Shown here: one piece after another, positions 18,700 through 26,773 of the stretch | Position numbering within the stretch: the first letter of the stretch is position 1 | How the letters are laid out: each line of letters starts with the position of its first letter | Source: Bacillota bacterium | GTDB taxonomy: Bacteria; Bacillota; Sulfobacillia; JAMCWA01 | Length of the DNA stretch: 64,000 nt | Assembly (NCBI GenBank): GCA_023475165.1 | Contig: JAMCWA010000084.1 | Location: forward strand, 1 to 64,000 | Direction of reading: 5' to 3' | The notes under the pieces: model-generated | Seen by the model: the letters and a program-made list of their open reading frames with translations, nothing else | Told to the model about the DNA's origin: nothing | Database searches by the model: none | Position numbers and translations under genes: made by a program

Positions 18700-18795
18700 T
18701 TGTCGCTCCTAGCATCTGGTCTGATTTGAGGTCTTGGCCTGACGGTATCTCGGACCGGTTAACCGCTCAAAACGCAGTTCGTCAGCACTTTCCTA
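18700..18795 (+). repeat. shortened right-half copy of dispersed repeat (copy D)
   Basis: CTAGCATCTGGTCTGATTTG, then CGGTTAACCGCTCAAAACGC and AGTTCGTCAGCAC. Same unit as copy C but with an internal deletion. It lies between the GT2 and methyltransferase genes. Confidence 0.8.
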
Positions 18796-18852
18796 AGAGC
18801 GGTCTTACGGAGCAAGCGACGAAAGTCCTTGTTTTAACGGGAGGGAAATCTC

Positions 18853-19440
18853 TTGTCCTTACTGCAGTTACCAAATGAAGACGAGCTGAATGCCGTTGAA
18901 GGTTGGCTGGGACTCGAGGAAGGTCGGCGATTGGCCTACCTAGCATCAACTGTTCCTGGTCACCTGGCAATCGTCGAACTCGGCAGTTGGAAGGGGCGGT
19001 CAACAGCCTGGTTGGGCTTTGGCAGCAAGCTCGGCCGGCGCGCCCCGGTCTACGCTGTCGACCACTGGAAAGGTTCTTCCGAACATCAGTTCCTCTTTAC
19101 TGAACCGGACTGCTCAACGTACCCGGAGTTCAAAGCCAACATGGACTGGCTCGGTCTTAACGATATAGTAACACCGATCACTGGGAAGACCGTAGAAATC
19201 GGGAAATCCTGGCGTCAACCGATCGGCCTTCTCTTTATCGATGCGGCCCATGAGTACGAAGCGGTCAAGGCGGACTTTCTGACCTGGTCGCCTTTTCTCG
19301 TCGAGGGCGGATGGGTGGTCTTTCATGATGCCGGGTTTACGGGTCCTCACCTGGTCATCCAGGAGTACATCGAGCACTCCTCGAACTGGGGAGGCTTCAA
19401 CCCCTACCCACCCTTCAGCGCCCAGAAACTGCGAGGCTAA
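18853..19440 (+). CDS. class I SAM-dependent methyltransferase
   Basis: 195 residues of Methyltransf_24 type. IVELGSWKGRSTAWL is motif I (SAM binding), YAVDHWKGS motif II, and LLFIDAAHEYEAVKADF motif IV, with D and H typical of this group. The start is TTG with GGGAGGG upstream. It probably O-methylates a sugar of the cluster, but no acceptor can be named. Last gene of the surface-glycan cluster. Confidence 0.85.
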   Translation: MSLLQLPNEDELNAVEGWLGLEEGRRLAYLASTVPGHLAIVELGSWKGRSTAWLGFGSKLGRRAPVYAVDHWKGSSEHQFLFTEPDCSTYPEFKANMDWLGLNDIVTPITGKTVEIGKSWRQPIGLLFIDAAHEYEAVKADFLTWSPFLVEGGWVVFHDAGFTGPHLVIQEYIEHSSNWGGFNPYPPFSAQKLRG

Positions 19441-19454
19441 AGGGCAAAGCAAAA

Positions 19455-19690
19455 AGCTCCATATGGGAGGAGCAACAAGGCTCCGAAACAGGGCGTACTG
19501 GGTGGTATGTTGAGCGAGAAGCCGCCGGACGACGCGTCAGTGCCGCCAGGGGGTCTGGGGGAGGGACTCCCCCAGGCATTAGGGGGTGCCCAGGCACCGT
19601 AGGTGGCGCTGAACGGGGGCATGCCCCCCTAGCAGAGGCGGGCGGGAGCCCGCCTGACATACAGATGGGGGTTTTTCAGCGGTCTCTTAT
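19455..19690 (-). repeat. dispersed repeat copy carrying hairpin-rich cargo (copy H)
   Basis: The + strand reads AACAAGGCTCCGAAACAGGG, then TTGAGCGAGAAGCCGCCGGA, as in copy B. Where copy B has its AATCTGCAA inverted repeat, this copy has about 110 bp of G/C hairpins: GGGGGAGGGACTCCCCC, GGGTGCCCAGGCACC, GGGGGCATGCCCCCC, GGCGGGCGGGAGCCCGCC. It then resumes with CAGATGGGGGTTTTTCAGCG and GTCTCTTATAA. It ends next to the truncated EamA gene. Confidence 0.8.
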
Positions 19691-19789
19691 AACGACTTAA
19701 CCCATATCGCTCAATCCCTTGGTCCCCCTTCTTCATCCAGGTTACTCTTCTGGCAAGAGGGACGCTGGCCGAAACCAGATCGCGCTCAG

Positions 19790-20491
19790 ATGGCCTCCCT
19801 GGCCTTCTTGGGCTTTACCGGGATCTTCGCCTTCAATACCCTCCTTTATCTGTCTCTTCACTATACCACCGCCACCAATGCCACCCTGATCAACAGCTTC
19901 ATACCGGTAGTAAGCCTTTTCCTGGGCGCCATCATCCTGAGGGAAAAGATCGGGGCCGCGCAGGTGGCGGGGTCCCTCCTCTCCATCGTGGGGGTAGTGT
20001 TAATCCTGGTGCAAGGATCCTGGCAAAATCTCCTTCAGCTCCGCCTTAATCCGGGTGATCTCCTGATGCTGCTGGATACCTTGGCCTGGGCCGCCTACAC
20101 CGTCATCGGCAAGAAGGTAATGGGTCGCCTCTCGCCGCTGTCCGCCACCACTTATGCCGTCATCTTTGGGCTTCTTCTCCTCTACCCGGCCTGGTTTGTT
20201 GAGAAAACCCTGCCCCTGGGCTGGCGCCCCGGCTTTGGCTTCTCCCTCCCCGTCCTGTTTGGAATCCTTTACATCGGTCTCTTTGCTTCCGTGCTCGCCT
20301 TCTTATGGTGGTACGAGGGAACCAGGGCTATCGGGGCCGGACGGGCCTCCACCTTTGCCAACCTCTTGCCTTTCTATGCCGCTCTCCTGGCCATGGTTTT
20401 CCTGGGAGAAAGGCCGGCCTGGTTCCATCTGGTCGGAGGGTCCATCCTGGTGGCAGGTGTGCTCCTGGCCTCCCTTTCTCCAGGTCGCTGA
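19790..20491 (+). CDS. EamA/DMT-family transporter, N-terminally truncated
   Basis: The 233 residues from ATG 19790 hold about eight of the usual ten helices, with the EamA repeat boundary near WAAYTVIGKKVMG. Typical EamA proteins are ~300 residues and start with two more helices. The open frame continues upstream of the ATG through FWQEGRWPKPDRAQ, which looks like the loop before helix 3, and coding-like sequence stops at about 19735, close to repeat copy H. No ribosome site is seen for the ATG. Probably a gene broken by the repeat or by a deletion; it could be inactive. Confidence 0.8.
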   Translation: MASLAFLGFTGIFAFNTLLYLSLHYTTATNATLINSFIPVVSLFLGAIILREKIGAAQVAGSLLSIVGVVLILVQGSWQNLLQLRLNPGDLLMLLDTLAWAAYTVIGKKVMGRLSPLSATTYAVIFGLLLLYPAWFVEKTLPLGWRPGFGFSLPVLFGILYIGLFASVLAFLWWYEGTRAIGAGRASTFANLLPFYAALLAMVFLGERPAWFHLVGGSILVAGVLLASLSPGR

Positions 20492-20729
20492 GAAGATTGA
20501 CAGACAGTTACCAAGACTTCGCAACGCCAAGCAAAAAGAACCCTCCAAAACTGCCCTTTCCCCTGGGGGCGGATCAGTCCAGATGAGGAATACTGGTTCA
20601 GGCCACCCCAGCTTCTTTGAGTCATCATCTGTCACTTGCAGCAAGGAATGAAAGTTTGAATTCTCTTGACCATTCGTCTATTGATTATGCCTATTGACTG
20701 TGATAGATTAGGATCAAGGGGTGTTTCAA

Positions 20730-20948
20730 ATGCAGTTGAATATCTACATTCCAAAAGATCGGGCCAGAATTCTTGAGGTCATTGATGAAGTGGCTTCCCG
20801 TACCAAAAGACCGAAAAATGATATAATTTTAGAAGTCTTGGAGAGATACCTGCCAGAGCTAACTCCATCTGAGTTAGGTAAATTCAGCCTGGGAAAAGTT
20901 GACAACCTTAGCCGCGATAAACTCTATGGAGGAAGGTTAAAAGTTTGA
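20730..20948 (+). CDS. vapB: VapB-like ribbon-helix-helix antitoxin
   Basis: 72 residues. QLNIYIPKDRARILEVIDEV and RPKNDIILEVLERYL form the strand-helix-helix of RHH DNA-binding antitoxins; the C-terminal tail would bind the toxin. ATG at 20730 has AAGGGG eight bases upstream. The stop codon overlaps the toxin start (20945), the usual arrangement for coupled expression. The region is visibly more A+T-rich than its neighbours, suggesting acquisition. Confidence 0.8.
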   Translation: MQLNIYIPKDRARILEVIDEVASRTKRPKNDIILEVLERYLPELTPSELGKFSLGKVDNLSRDKLYGGRLKV

Positions 20949-21403
20949 TTCTAATCGATACCAATGTCTGGGTCTACGCCATAAATGTTGATGCTCCCCA
21001 AAACGGAGCGAGCCGCAGATTCATCGAGACAGTTGTTTCCACTCGCCATGAAGGGGTTATTATGCCTCAAATCCTGCTAGAATTCTATGCTATCGTCACT
21101 GATAAACGCCGCATCGCACTACCTCTTACTTCCGAGCAGGCTCTAGAGCAGATGAAAGTCATCCGTTCCCTATGCCGGCTTGTTGACGCGGGGGGCAAAG
21201 GCTTAGAGAACTTGAGCCACATTATGGCTGGACAGCCAGGTTTGAAAGGTGCAAAGATATTCGACGCCTACCTGGTAGCGCAAATGATGGTCGCCGGGAT
21301 CAACAGGATTTGCACATACAACACCCACGACTTTAAGGTCTTTAAGGGCATTACCCCCTTGACACCAGAAGAATTGTTGGAGATAAGGGGGATCAGACAG
21401 TAG
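20945..21403 (+). CDS. vapC: PIN-domain VapC toxin (predicted RNase)
   Basis: 152 residues starting at TTG 20945 with GGAAGG upstream, overlapping the antitoxin stop. PIN acidic positions are present: D in LIDTNVWVYA, E in ILLEFYAIV, D in KIFDAYLVAQ, and the late TYNTHDFKVF. The fold cleaves RNA with Mg2+; the target is unknown. Neutralised by the preceding antitoxin. Confidence 0.88.
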   Translation: MILIDTNVWVYAINVDAPQNGASRRFIETVVSTRHEGVIMPQILLEFYAIVTDKRRIALPLTSEQALEQMKVIRSLCRLVDAGGKGLENLSHIMAGQPGLKGAKIFDAYLVAQMMVAGINRICTYNTHDFKVFKGITPLTPEELLEIRGIRQ

Positions 21404-21874
21404 GGCCTCAAGCAACCCCCTCTATTCCGGTGGCCAGCTCAATTGTCTAGCAACAAAGCTAATGGTGACGATCTGACGTAAGAGTCTCCTCTCCTATCTC
21501 CGTTTCGATGGGGGTAAGGATAGCACAGTGCTGCTGGATCCGAAACGTATATTTTGAGAAATAGGAACTGGCTAACTCGGCCCCGCGCCCTCCGGGGTTA
21601 CAATTCGTCTTTCGTCTAAGGAGGCAAAAATCCCTGCCTGATATTCGATGGCTCCCTTGTCCCACTAGAAAATCCTTTGGCCAGAAACGGCACAAATTCT
21701 TGCGCGAAGTTTAGGTTGGAAGGACATCGCCACTCCCAGTTGGATTATTATGCAATAACCCGGAGGCAAGTGGCCCCCCCCCCTTACCCAAATAAGGAGG
21801 CAAGACAAACTCTGGCCTTTTTGACATACAGCCCTTTCAAGCCGCCAAGGGATTTTTGGAAAGGAGTTTTCGCC
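21404..21874. other. intergenic region without recognisable gene
   Basis: No convincing ORF, RNA or repeat end is seen over these 471 bases. TTGACATACA at about 21820 lacks a clear -10, and a run of ten C bases occurs near 21774. Confidence 0.5.
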
Positions 21875-22816
21875 ATGACCTGGTTAGCTACACTCAAAGC
21901 TCTTGACCTCCTGGATGACGCCCACGTCAACGGCGAGGTAGTTGCTTCTCTTTTCAAAGAAGAAGGATTGGAAGGGGTTGAGGTAATCCGTATTTCCACC
22001 GAAGAGGGGGCCACTGACTTTATCCGCATTTACGTTCCCGGATCCTCCGGTAAACGGAAAGGTGGCCCGAGTCAAACCCTGGGCATCATTGGACGCCTGG
22101 GGGGCGTAGGGGCCAGGCCCCAGCGAACAGGTTTGGTCTCTGACGCCGACGGAGCCGTGGCTGCCTTGGCCGTGGCCCTGAAACTGGCCCGGATGCGCGC
22201 CAGGGATGACCAACTACCTGGTGATGTCATCATCGCCACCCACATCTGTCCGCGGGCACCGGTCATCCCTCATGAGCCGGTGCCTTTTATGGGAGCACCG
22301 GTCGACATGGCCACAATGAACCAGCACGAGGTCTCCCCGGATATGGACGCGGTCCTCTCCCTTGATACAACCAAAGGTAACCGCATCATCAACCGGCGCG
22401 GCTTTGCCATCACCCCCACCGTCAAAGAAGGCTACATCCTACGCGTGTCGGAAGACCTTCTGGATCTAATGCAGGTGGTTACCGGACAATTACCAACTGC
22501 TCTAGCCATTACCATCCAGGATATCACTCCCTACGGGAATGGACTTTACCACCTGAACAGCATCCTGCAGCCGGCAACCGCTACTTCTGCGCCGGTAGTG
22601 GGAGTAGCGATCACCACCGAGACCGCCGTGGCCGGCTCAGCGACCGGTGCCAGTCACCTCGACGACATCGAATCGGCCGTGCGTTTCGCCATCGAGGTAG
22701 CCAAGGCTTTTGGTCTTGGGCAATGCTCCTTTTATGATCAGGACGAGTTTAAACTGTTAGTCGACTTGTATGGTCCGATGAACCATCTGCAGACCCCGGG
22801 CAAGAGCTTTTCCTAG
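21875..22816 (+). CDS. DUF1177 family protein
   Basis: 313 residues. The protein matches DUF1177 in its GEVVASLFKEEGLEG start region, GVGARPQRTGLVSDADGAVAAL, the IATHICPRAPVIPHEPVPFMG segment and TGASHLDDIESAVRFAIEVA. The HICP and metal-like His/Asp positions resemble M42 aminopeptidase relatives, but no activity is proven. ATG at 21875 has AGGAG eight bases upstream; the open frame reaches back to 21677 without a ribosome site. The TAG stop belongs to the CTAG at the edge of repeat copy A. Confidence 0.88.
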   Translation: MTWLATLKALDLLDDAHVNGEVVASLFKEEGLEGVEVIRISTEEGATDFIRIYVPGSSGKRKGGPSQTLGIIGRLGGVGARPQRTGLVSDADGAVAALAVALKLARMRARDDQLPGDVIIATHICPRAPVIPHEPVPFMGAPVDMATMNQHEVSPDMDAVLSLDTTKGNRIINRRGFAITPTVKEGYILRVSEDLLDLMQVVTGQLPTALAITIQDITPYGNGLYHLNSILQPATATSAPVVGVAITTETAVAGSATGASHLDDIESAVRFAIEVAKAFGLGQCSFYDQDEFKLLVDLYGPMNHLQTPGKSFS

Positions 22817-23130
22817 GAAAGTGCTGAAAAACACCCAACTGCGGTGTGGCGCAATCTGCAAGAAAGAACCTTTTTATTAAAGGGGCGTTACTATTGCAGA
22901 TTGTCGCTCCGGCGGCTCCTAGCTCAACGTACCACCTAGTACGCCTCGCCTCGGAGCCTTGTCCCTCCTAGCATCTGGGCTGATTTGAGGTCTCGCCCTT
23001 ACGATTGGGCTAAAGCCGCCAGAAGTACGATCGCCATCGAGCGCAGTACAGACTATGGCGGCTTTTCCCGGACGGGTTAACCACTCAAAACGCAGTTGGT
23101 CAGCACTCTCCTAGGAGAGTGCTGACCAAC
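22813..23130 (+). repeat. near-complete ~300-bp dispersed repeat (copy A)
   Basis: Left end CTAGGAAAGTGCTGAAAAAC; right end GGTCAGCACTCTCCTAG. The ends form a terminal inverted repeat of about 15 bp bordered by CTAG. Inside is an inverted pair AATCTGCAA / TTGCAGATT around CCTTTTTATTAAAGGGGCG. The copy at 58.8-59.1 kb is its counterpart in reverse orientation at roughly 80-85% identity by eye. No ORF. The last 36 bases (23095-23130) are a perfect palindrome. The rest of the gap to 23454 shows no gene. Confidence 0.88.
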
Positions 23131-23454
23131 CCTACCCCTAGGGGTATTTCTTAGGGAATTTCCATTTGAAAAAGGACATCTTTTTACCTCCGCAGCCGGA
23201 TTATGGCCTCTGATGGCAAATAGTAAACGCCTACAGGGAAAATCCTCCCTGGGATAGTCATGGTTATCTCTAATTAGGTATTTTCCCCTACCAAGAAGCA
23301 GGAGTTATCGAGCTACAACGAGAATATATCATGGTGCGGTATTTCACGAGCCCTGGCCTTAAGTTGGTCTACTAATGCAAAACTACGCCAAGGCTATCTG
23401 AAAACGTGGCCGCAGTCTTTCTGTGAGATTCCTGCCGGAGAGGAGGTGAAAACC

Positions 23455-24258
23455 ATGAAGTTTCGGAAGTTGGCAATCCTGCTGCTCATCGTCACGGTAA
23501 TGGCGTTGCTAGCAGTTGGGTGCGGTCAGAGTCAGACGGCGGAAAAGGGGAAGCCTGAGCAGGCCCAGCCCCAGCCTTCCGAAAAACCGAAGGAGTCAAC
23601 CGAGAAGCCCAAGGAGAGCGCCGCCCAAGTAGTGACCCTGTCGAGTTCCGACCAGCCGCAGGGCTGTGCAAGCTGCCATGTAAAGAATGGCGATAAGGAC
23701 TACACCTTGGCGGCCGAGGTGAAAAAGATCCAGAACCATCCCACGGTTCCGGCGGACGCCACAGTAAAGACCTGTATCGCCTGCCATTCCGAGAAGAGCC
23801 CGAAGCCGTTCAAATGGGTCCTGCACAAGGTGCATCTGGAATCCAAGATATACGGGTCGAAATACGACAGCGCTTGTGTGACCTGCCACAAGCTGACTTC
23901 GACAGGTCTCCTTACCGTCAAGGGGCTCGAGGCGGATGGCACTAAGTTCACGGACATCAAGTCCACCAATGAGGATAAGGCCCCGCAGGGCTGCGCGAGC
24001 TGTCACGTGAAAAAAGGTGATAAGGACTACACCCTGGCGGCCGAGGTGAAAAAGATCCAGAACCACCCAACGGTTTCGCCCAACGCCACAGTGAAGACTT
24101 GTATCGCCTGTCATTCGGAGAAGAGTCCCAAGCCCTTCAAGCAGGTGCTACATCTGGTGCACCTGCAGGGCAAGATTTACCCGCAAAATTACCTGAATAG
24201 CTGCGTCAACTGCCACATTCAGACGCCAACCGGGGAGATGAAAGTGAAGGGGCTTTGA
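23455..24258 (+). CDS. six-heme c-type cytochrome lipoprotein
   Basis: 267 residues. The N-terminal signal has a lipobox ending LLAVGC (Cys 23), then a Pro/Glu/Lys linker (residues 28-58). Six CxxCH heme sites are at about 71, 107, 141, 180, 216 and 250. They form two modules of three hemes with 109-residue spacing (CASCHV, CIACHS, then CVTCHK or CVNCHI), so the protein arose by internal duplication. It would sit on the outer face of the membrane and carry electrons; the partner is unknown and no oxidoreductase is adjacent. ATG at 23455 has AGGAGG upstream, preferred over GTG 23446. Confidence 0.93.
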   Translation: MKFRKLAILLLIVTVMALLAVGCGQSQTAEKGKPEQAQPQPSEKPKESTEKPKESAAQVVTLSSSDQPQGCASCHVKNGDKDYTLAAEVKKIQNHPTVPADATVKTCIACHSEKSPKPFKWVLHKVHLESKIYGSKYDSACVTCHKLTSTGLLTVKGLEADGTKFTDIKSTNEDKAPQGCASCHVKKGDKDYTLAAEVKKIQNHPTVSPNATVKTCIACHSEKSPKPFKQVLHLVHLQGKIYPQNYLNSCVNCHIQTPTGEMKVKGL

Positions 24259-24645
24259 CTTCAGAGAGCTTGCGCGAGATTCACCGGGCTCGGGCGACTG
24301 GAATTTGAGCCGTGGATGCGGACTGGCCGGCACGAAAGGATTCTTTTGAAGTTTCTTAGCATTCGGATCCTCCTCAACCTACAAGGGAATTGGTGGAAGC
24401 AGCCGCGAAATAGGCCGTGTGACGGCTGTTTTGACATTAGGAGGGTTCGACAGTTTAGGACGGCGAGTCAAAGCATTGTCTGTGTCGCACCATCACAACC
24501 TTATTTGTCGGAACCAGTCTTAGGAGATTCTCAGGGGCAGGCCCTCATAGGCCCACCGTGGAGGTCATAAAGACTGCGAGGATTCGCTGCCGGATGGTCA
24601 AAGTCGTTTCGGCCAGGCGCCTCCTTGGCCGCATCGCAACCTGCT
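24259..24645. other. intergenic region without recognisable gene
   Basis: Convergent gap between the cytochrome and uvrC. No ORF with a ribosome site, no clear terminator and no match to the dispersed repeat. Confidence 0.5.
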
Positions 24646-26736
24646 CTACAAGTAGCCTTTCACCTTCTCCGCCAGGGCGCGATTCATCCCGGGCAAGGTG
24701 GCGATCTCCTCTGCCGCGGCGGCCTTAATTCCGGCCACGGAGCCAAAGTGTTGTAAAAGGGTGCGTTTCCGCTTGGGACCAATCCCCGGGATCTCGTCAA
24801 GGATCGACCGGATGGTCTCTTTGGAGCGAACTTGGCGGTGATAGCCGACGGCAAAACGGTGCGCCTCATCCCGCAACCGCTGCAGGAGGAAGAGGGCCTG
24901 GGAATCCCGCGGAAGGATGATGGGGTCGGAGCGCTCCGGCAAGAAGACCTCCTCCTCCCGCTTGGCCAGACCGATGACGGGAAGATCCGAAAGACCCAGG
25001 GACTGCAGGGCCTCTCTCGCGGCATTGAGCTGGCCCTTGCCCCCGTCGATGACGATGAGGTCGGGGAACCGGGCGAAAGACGGAGGTTGCAGGTTGGAAG
25101 TCGGGGTGTCGGCCTCAAAAGCTCCCTTCATCGGTACTGACGGCTCCTCTGGCCTGGGAACCTCGGAAAGAGACAGAGGTTGGAGGTCGGAAGTCGGGGT
25201 GTCGGCCTCAAAAGCTCCCTTAGCCGACACTGACGGTTCTCCTCGTTCGGTGACCTCGTGGGCAGCCTTAGCGAATGGGTTCTCTCCGGCCCCCTTTTCG
25301 GTCCCCTGCTCCACCGACCCGGACCTGGCTATCCCATCCCCTCCTCGTTGTCCCTCGGCCCGCTCCAGCAGCCCCCGGCGGAAACGCCGGGTAATGACCT
25401 CGGCCATCATGGCAAAGTCGTCGGCTCCCTGGACGTTCTTGATCTTAAACTTGCGGTAAGCCTGCTTTTCCGATTGGCCGTCCACGAAGACCACCATCGA
25501 CCCCACCGCCTGTTGCCCCTGGATGTTGGAGATATCGTAGCCCTCAATCCGGTGCGGCAAGCTCGGCAGCCCCAACTCCTCATGAAGAGCGCTCATGGCC
25601 TGCTCCGCCAGTTCCTGCTCCCTTTCCAGCGGAGACCTTTCCTGCTCCAGGGCCAATTGGGCGTTCTTGACAGCCATCTCCACCAGTTCGGCCCGGTTCC
25701 CGCGCCGCGGGACCTTGAGCCGAACCACCCGGCCAACTTTCCCGCTGAGCCAGGTCTGGATCTCCTCCGCCTCCTCCACCTCGGCCGGCAGAAGGATCTC
25801 CGTTGGGATGAAGCTGGCTTCCTGGTAAAACTGCTTCAGAAAAGCCCCCAGGACCTCCCCTTCGGGCAGGTCGACCGCCCCCTGCAGGGGGAACTGATCC
25901 CGCCCCACCACCTTCCCTTCCCGGACATAAAAGATGTGGATCATGGCCGCCATTCCTCCCCGCGCCAGGCCGATGACATCCTGGTCCCCCATGGCCGCCG
26001 AGATGATCTTCTGCTTTTCCGTGACCTCCTCGATGGCCTTGAGTTTGTCCCGGTACTCGGCCGCCCGCTCAAATTCCAGGTTTTCGGCCGCCTCCTCCAT
26101 CTTCTCCTTGATCTTCTTGACCACCTGGGAACGTCGGCCCTCCAGGAACAGGCAGAGCTCCTCAATCATGGCCCGGTATTCCTCCGGGGTGACATGGCCG
26201 TGACAGGGGCCCAGACATCTCTTGATGTGATAGTTGAGGCAGGGCCGGGGAATGGTCCGCAGGGTCTGATCGGTACAGGTCCGATAAGGGAAAAGGCGCC
26301 GTATCAGACGGAGGGTCTCACGGACGGCCCCGGAGCGGGTATAGGGCCCAAAGTAGCGGGCACCGTCGCGTCGCATGGACCGGGAGATGAGAACGCGTGG
26401 CCACTCATCGGAAATGGTGACCTTTAGATAGGGATAGTGCTTGTCATCCCGCAGGCGGATGTTAAAACGGGGGCGATGTTTTTTGATGAGGTTGGATTCC
26501 AGGATCAGGGCCTCCACGGCCGACGCGGTGGTGATGAAGTCCAGGTCTCGGGCCAGGCTGACCATGGATCGCGTCCGGGCCGCCAGGCCCGTCTCCTGGA
26601 AGTAAGATCGAACCCGGTTCCGTAAGGAAACCGCCTTACCGACATAGAGGATCGCGCCTGTTTCGTCCTGGAAGAGGTAAACCCCGGGCAATTCAGGCAG
26701 GTTCTTGGCTTTCTCCTCCAAAGCAGCTACCGTCAT
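24646..26736 (-). CDS. uvrC: excinuclease ABC subunit C with insertion in the C-terminal half
   Basis: Makes the dual incisions of nucleotide excision repair. The N-terminal GIY-YIG nuclease domain (LPGVYLFQDETGAILYVGKA), UVR motif region (MEEAAENLEFERAAEYRDKL), RNase H-like endonuclease domain (EGYDISNIQG, FPDLIVIDGGKGQLNAA) and C-terminal helix-hairpin-helix (IPGIGPKRKRTLLQHFGS) are all present. About 95 extra residues (roughly 455-550) lie between the RRF..RGLLE segment and FPDLIVIDGG. They contain a two-fold 31-residue repeat (EPSV..KGAFEADTPTS). The usual length is near 600; this is 696. The reading frame stays intact. Confidence 0.95.
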   Translation of the reverse strand: MTVAALEEKAKNLPELPGVYLFQDETGAILYVGKAVSLRNRVRSYFQETGLAARTRSMVSLARDLDFITTASAVEALILESNLIKKHRPRFNIRLRDDKHYPYLKVTISDEWPRVLISRSMRRDGARYFGPYTRSGAVRETLRLIRRLFPYRTCTDQTLRTIPRPCLNYHIKRCLGPCHGHVTPEEYRAMIEELCLFLEGRRSQVVKKIKEKMEEAAENLEFERAAEYRDKLKAIEEVTEKQKIISAAMGDQDVIGLARGGMAAMIHIFYVREGKVVGRDQFPLQGAVDLPEGEVLGAFLKQFYQEASFIPTEILLPAEVEEAEEIQTWLSGKVGRVVRLKVPRRGNRAELVEMAVKNAQLALEQERSPLEREQELAEQAMSALHEELGLPSLPHRIEGYDISNIQGQQAVGSMVVFVDGQSEKQAYRKFKIKNVQGADDFAMMAEVITRRFRRGLLERAEGQRGGDGIARSGSVEQGTEKGAGENPFAKAAHEVTERGEPSVSAKGAFEADTPTSDLQPLSLSEVPRPEEPSVPMKGAFEADTPTSNLQPPSFARFPDLIVIDGGKGQLNAAREALQSLGLSDLPVIGLAKREEEVFLPERSDPIILPRDSQALFLLQRLRDEAHRFAVGYHRQVRSKETIRSILDEIPGIGPKRKRTLLQHFGSVAGIKAAAAEEIATLPGMNRALAEKVKGYL
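25083..25238 (-). repeat. 93-bp-period tandem repeat within uvrC
   Basis: Segments starting near 25083 and 25176 share about 60 bp with the invariant core TCGGGGTGTCGGCCTCAAAA. The 93-bp period equals 31 codons and keeps the frame. Confidence 0.85.
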
Positions 26737-26773
26737 GAGGACTCCTTTGCCTTCACCAGTTCGAGGGTTATCT

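Noticed and set aside
21404-21874. Riboswitch upstream of the DUF1177 gene
   Set aside because: GGAGG-like elements recur, but no TPP, glycine, SAM or other core motif could be assembled.
25258-26427. 389-aa + strand ORF opposite uvrC
   Set aside because: Antisense to a clear uvrC; its composition is the complement of coding DNA (Pro/Leu/His-rich) and no ribosome site or family motif is seen.
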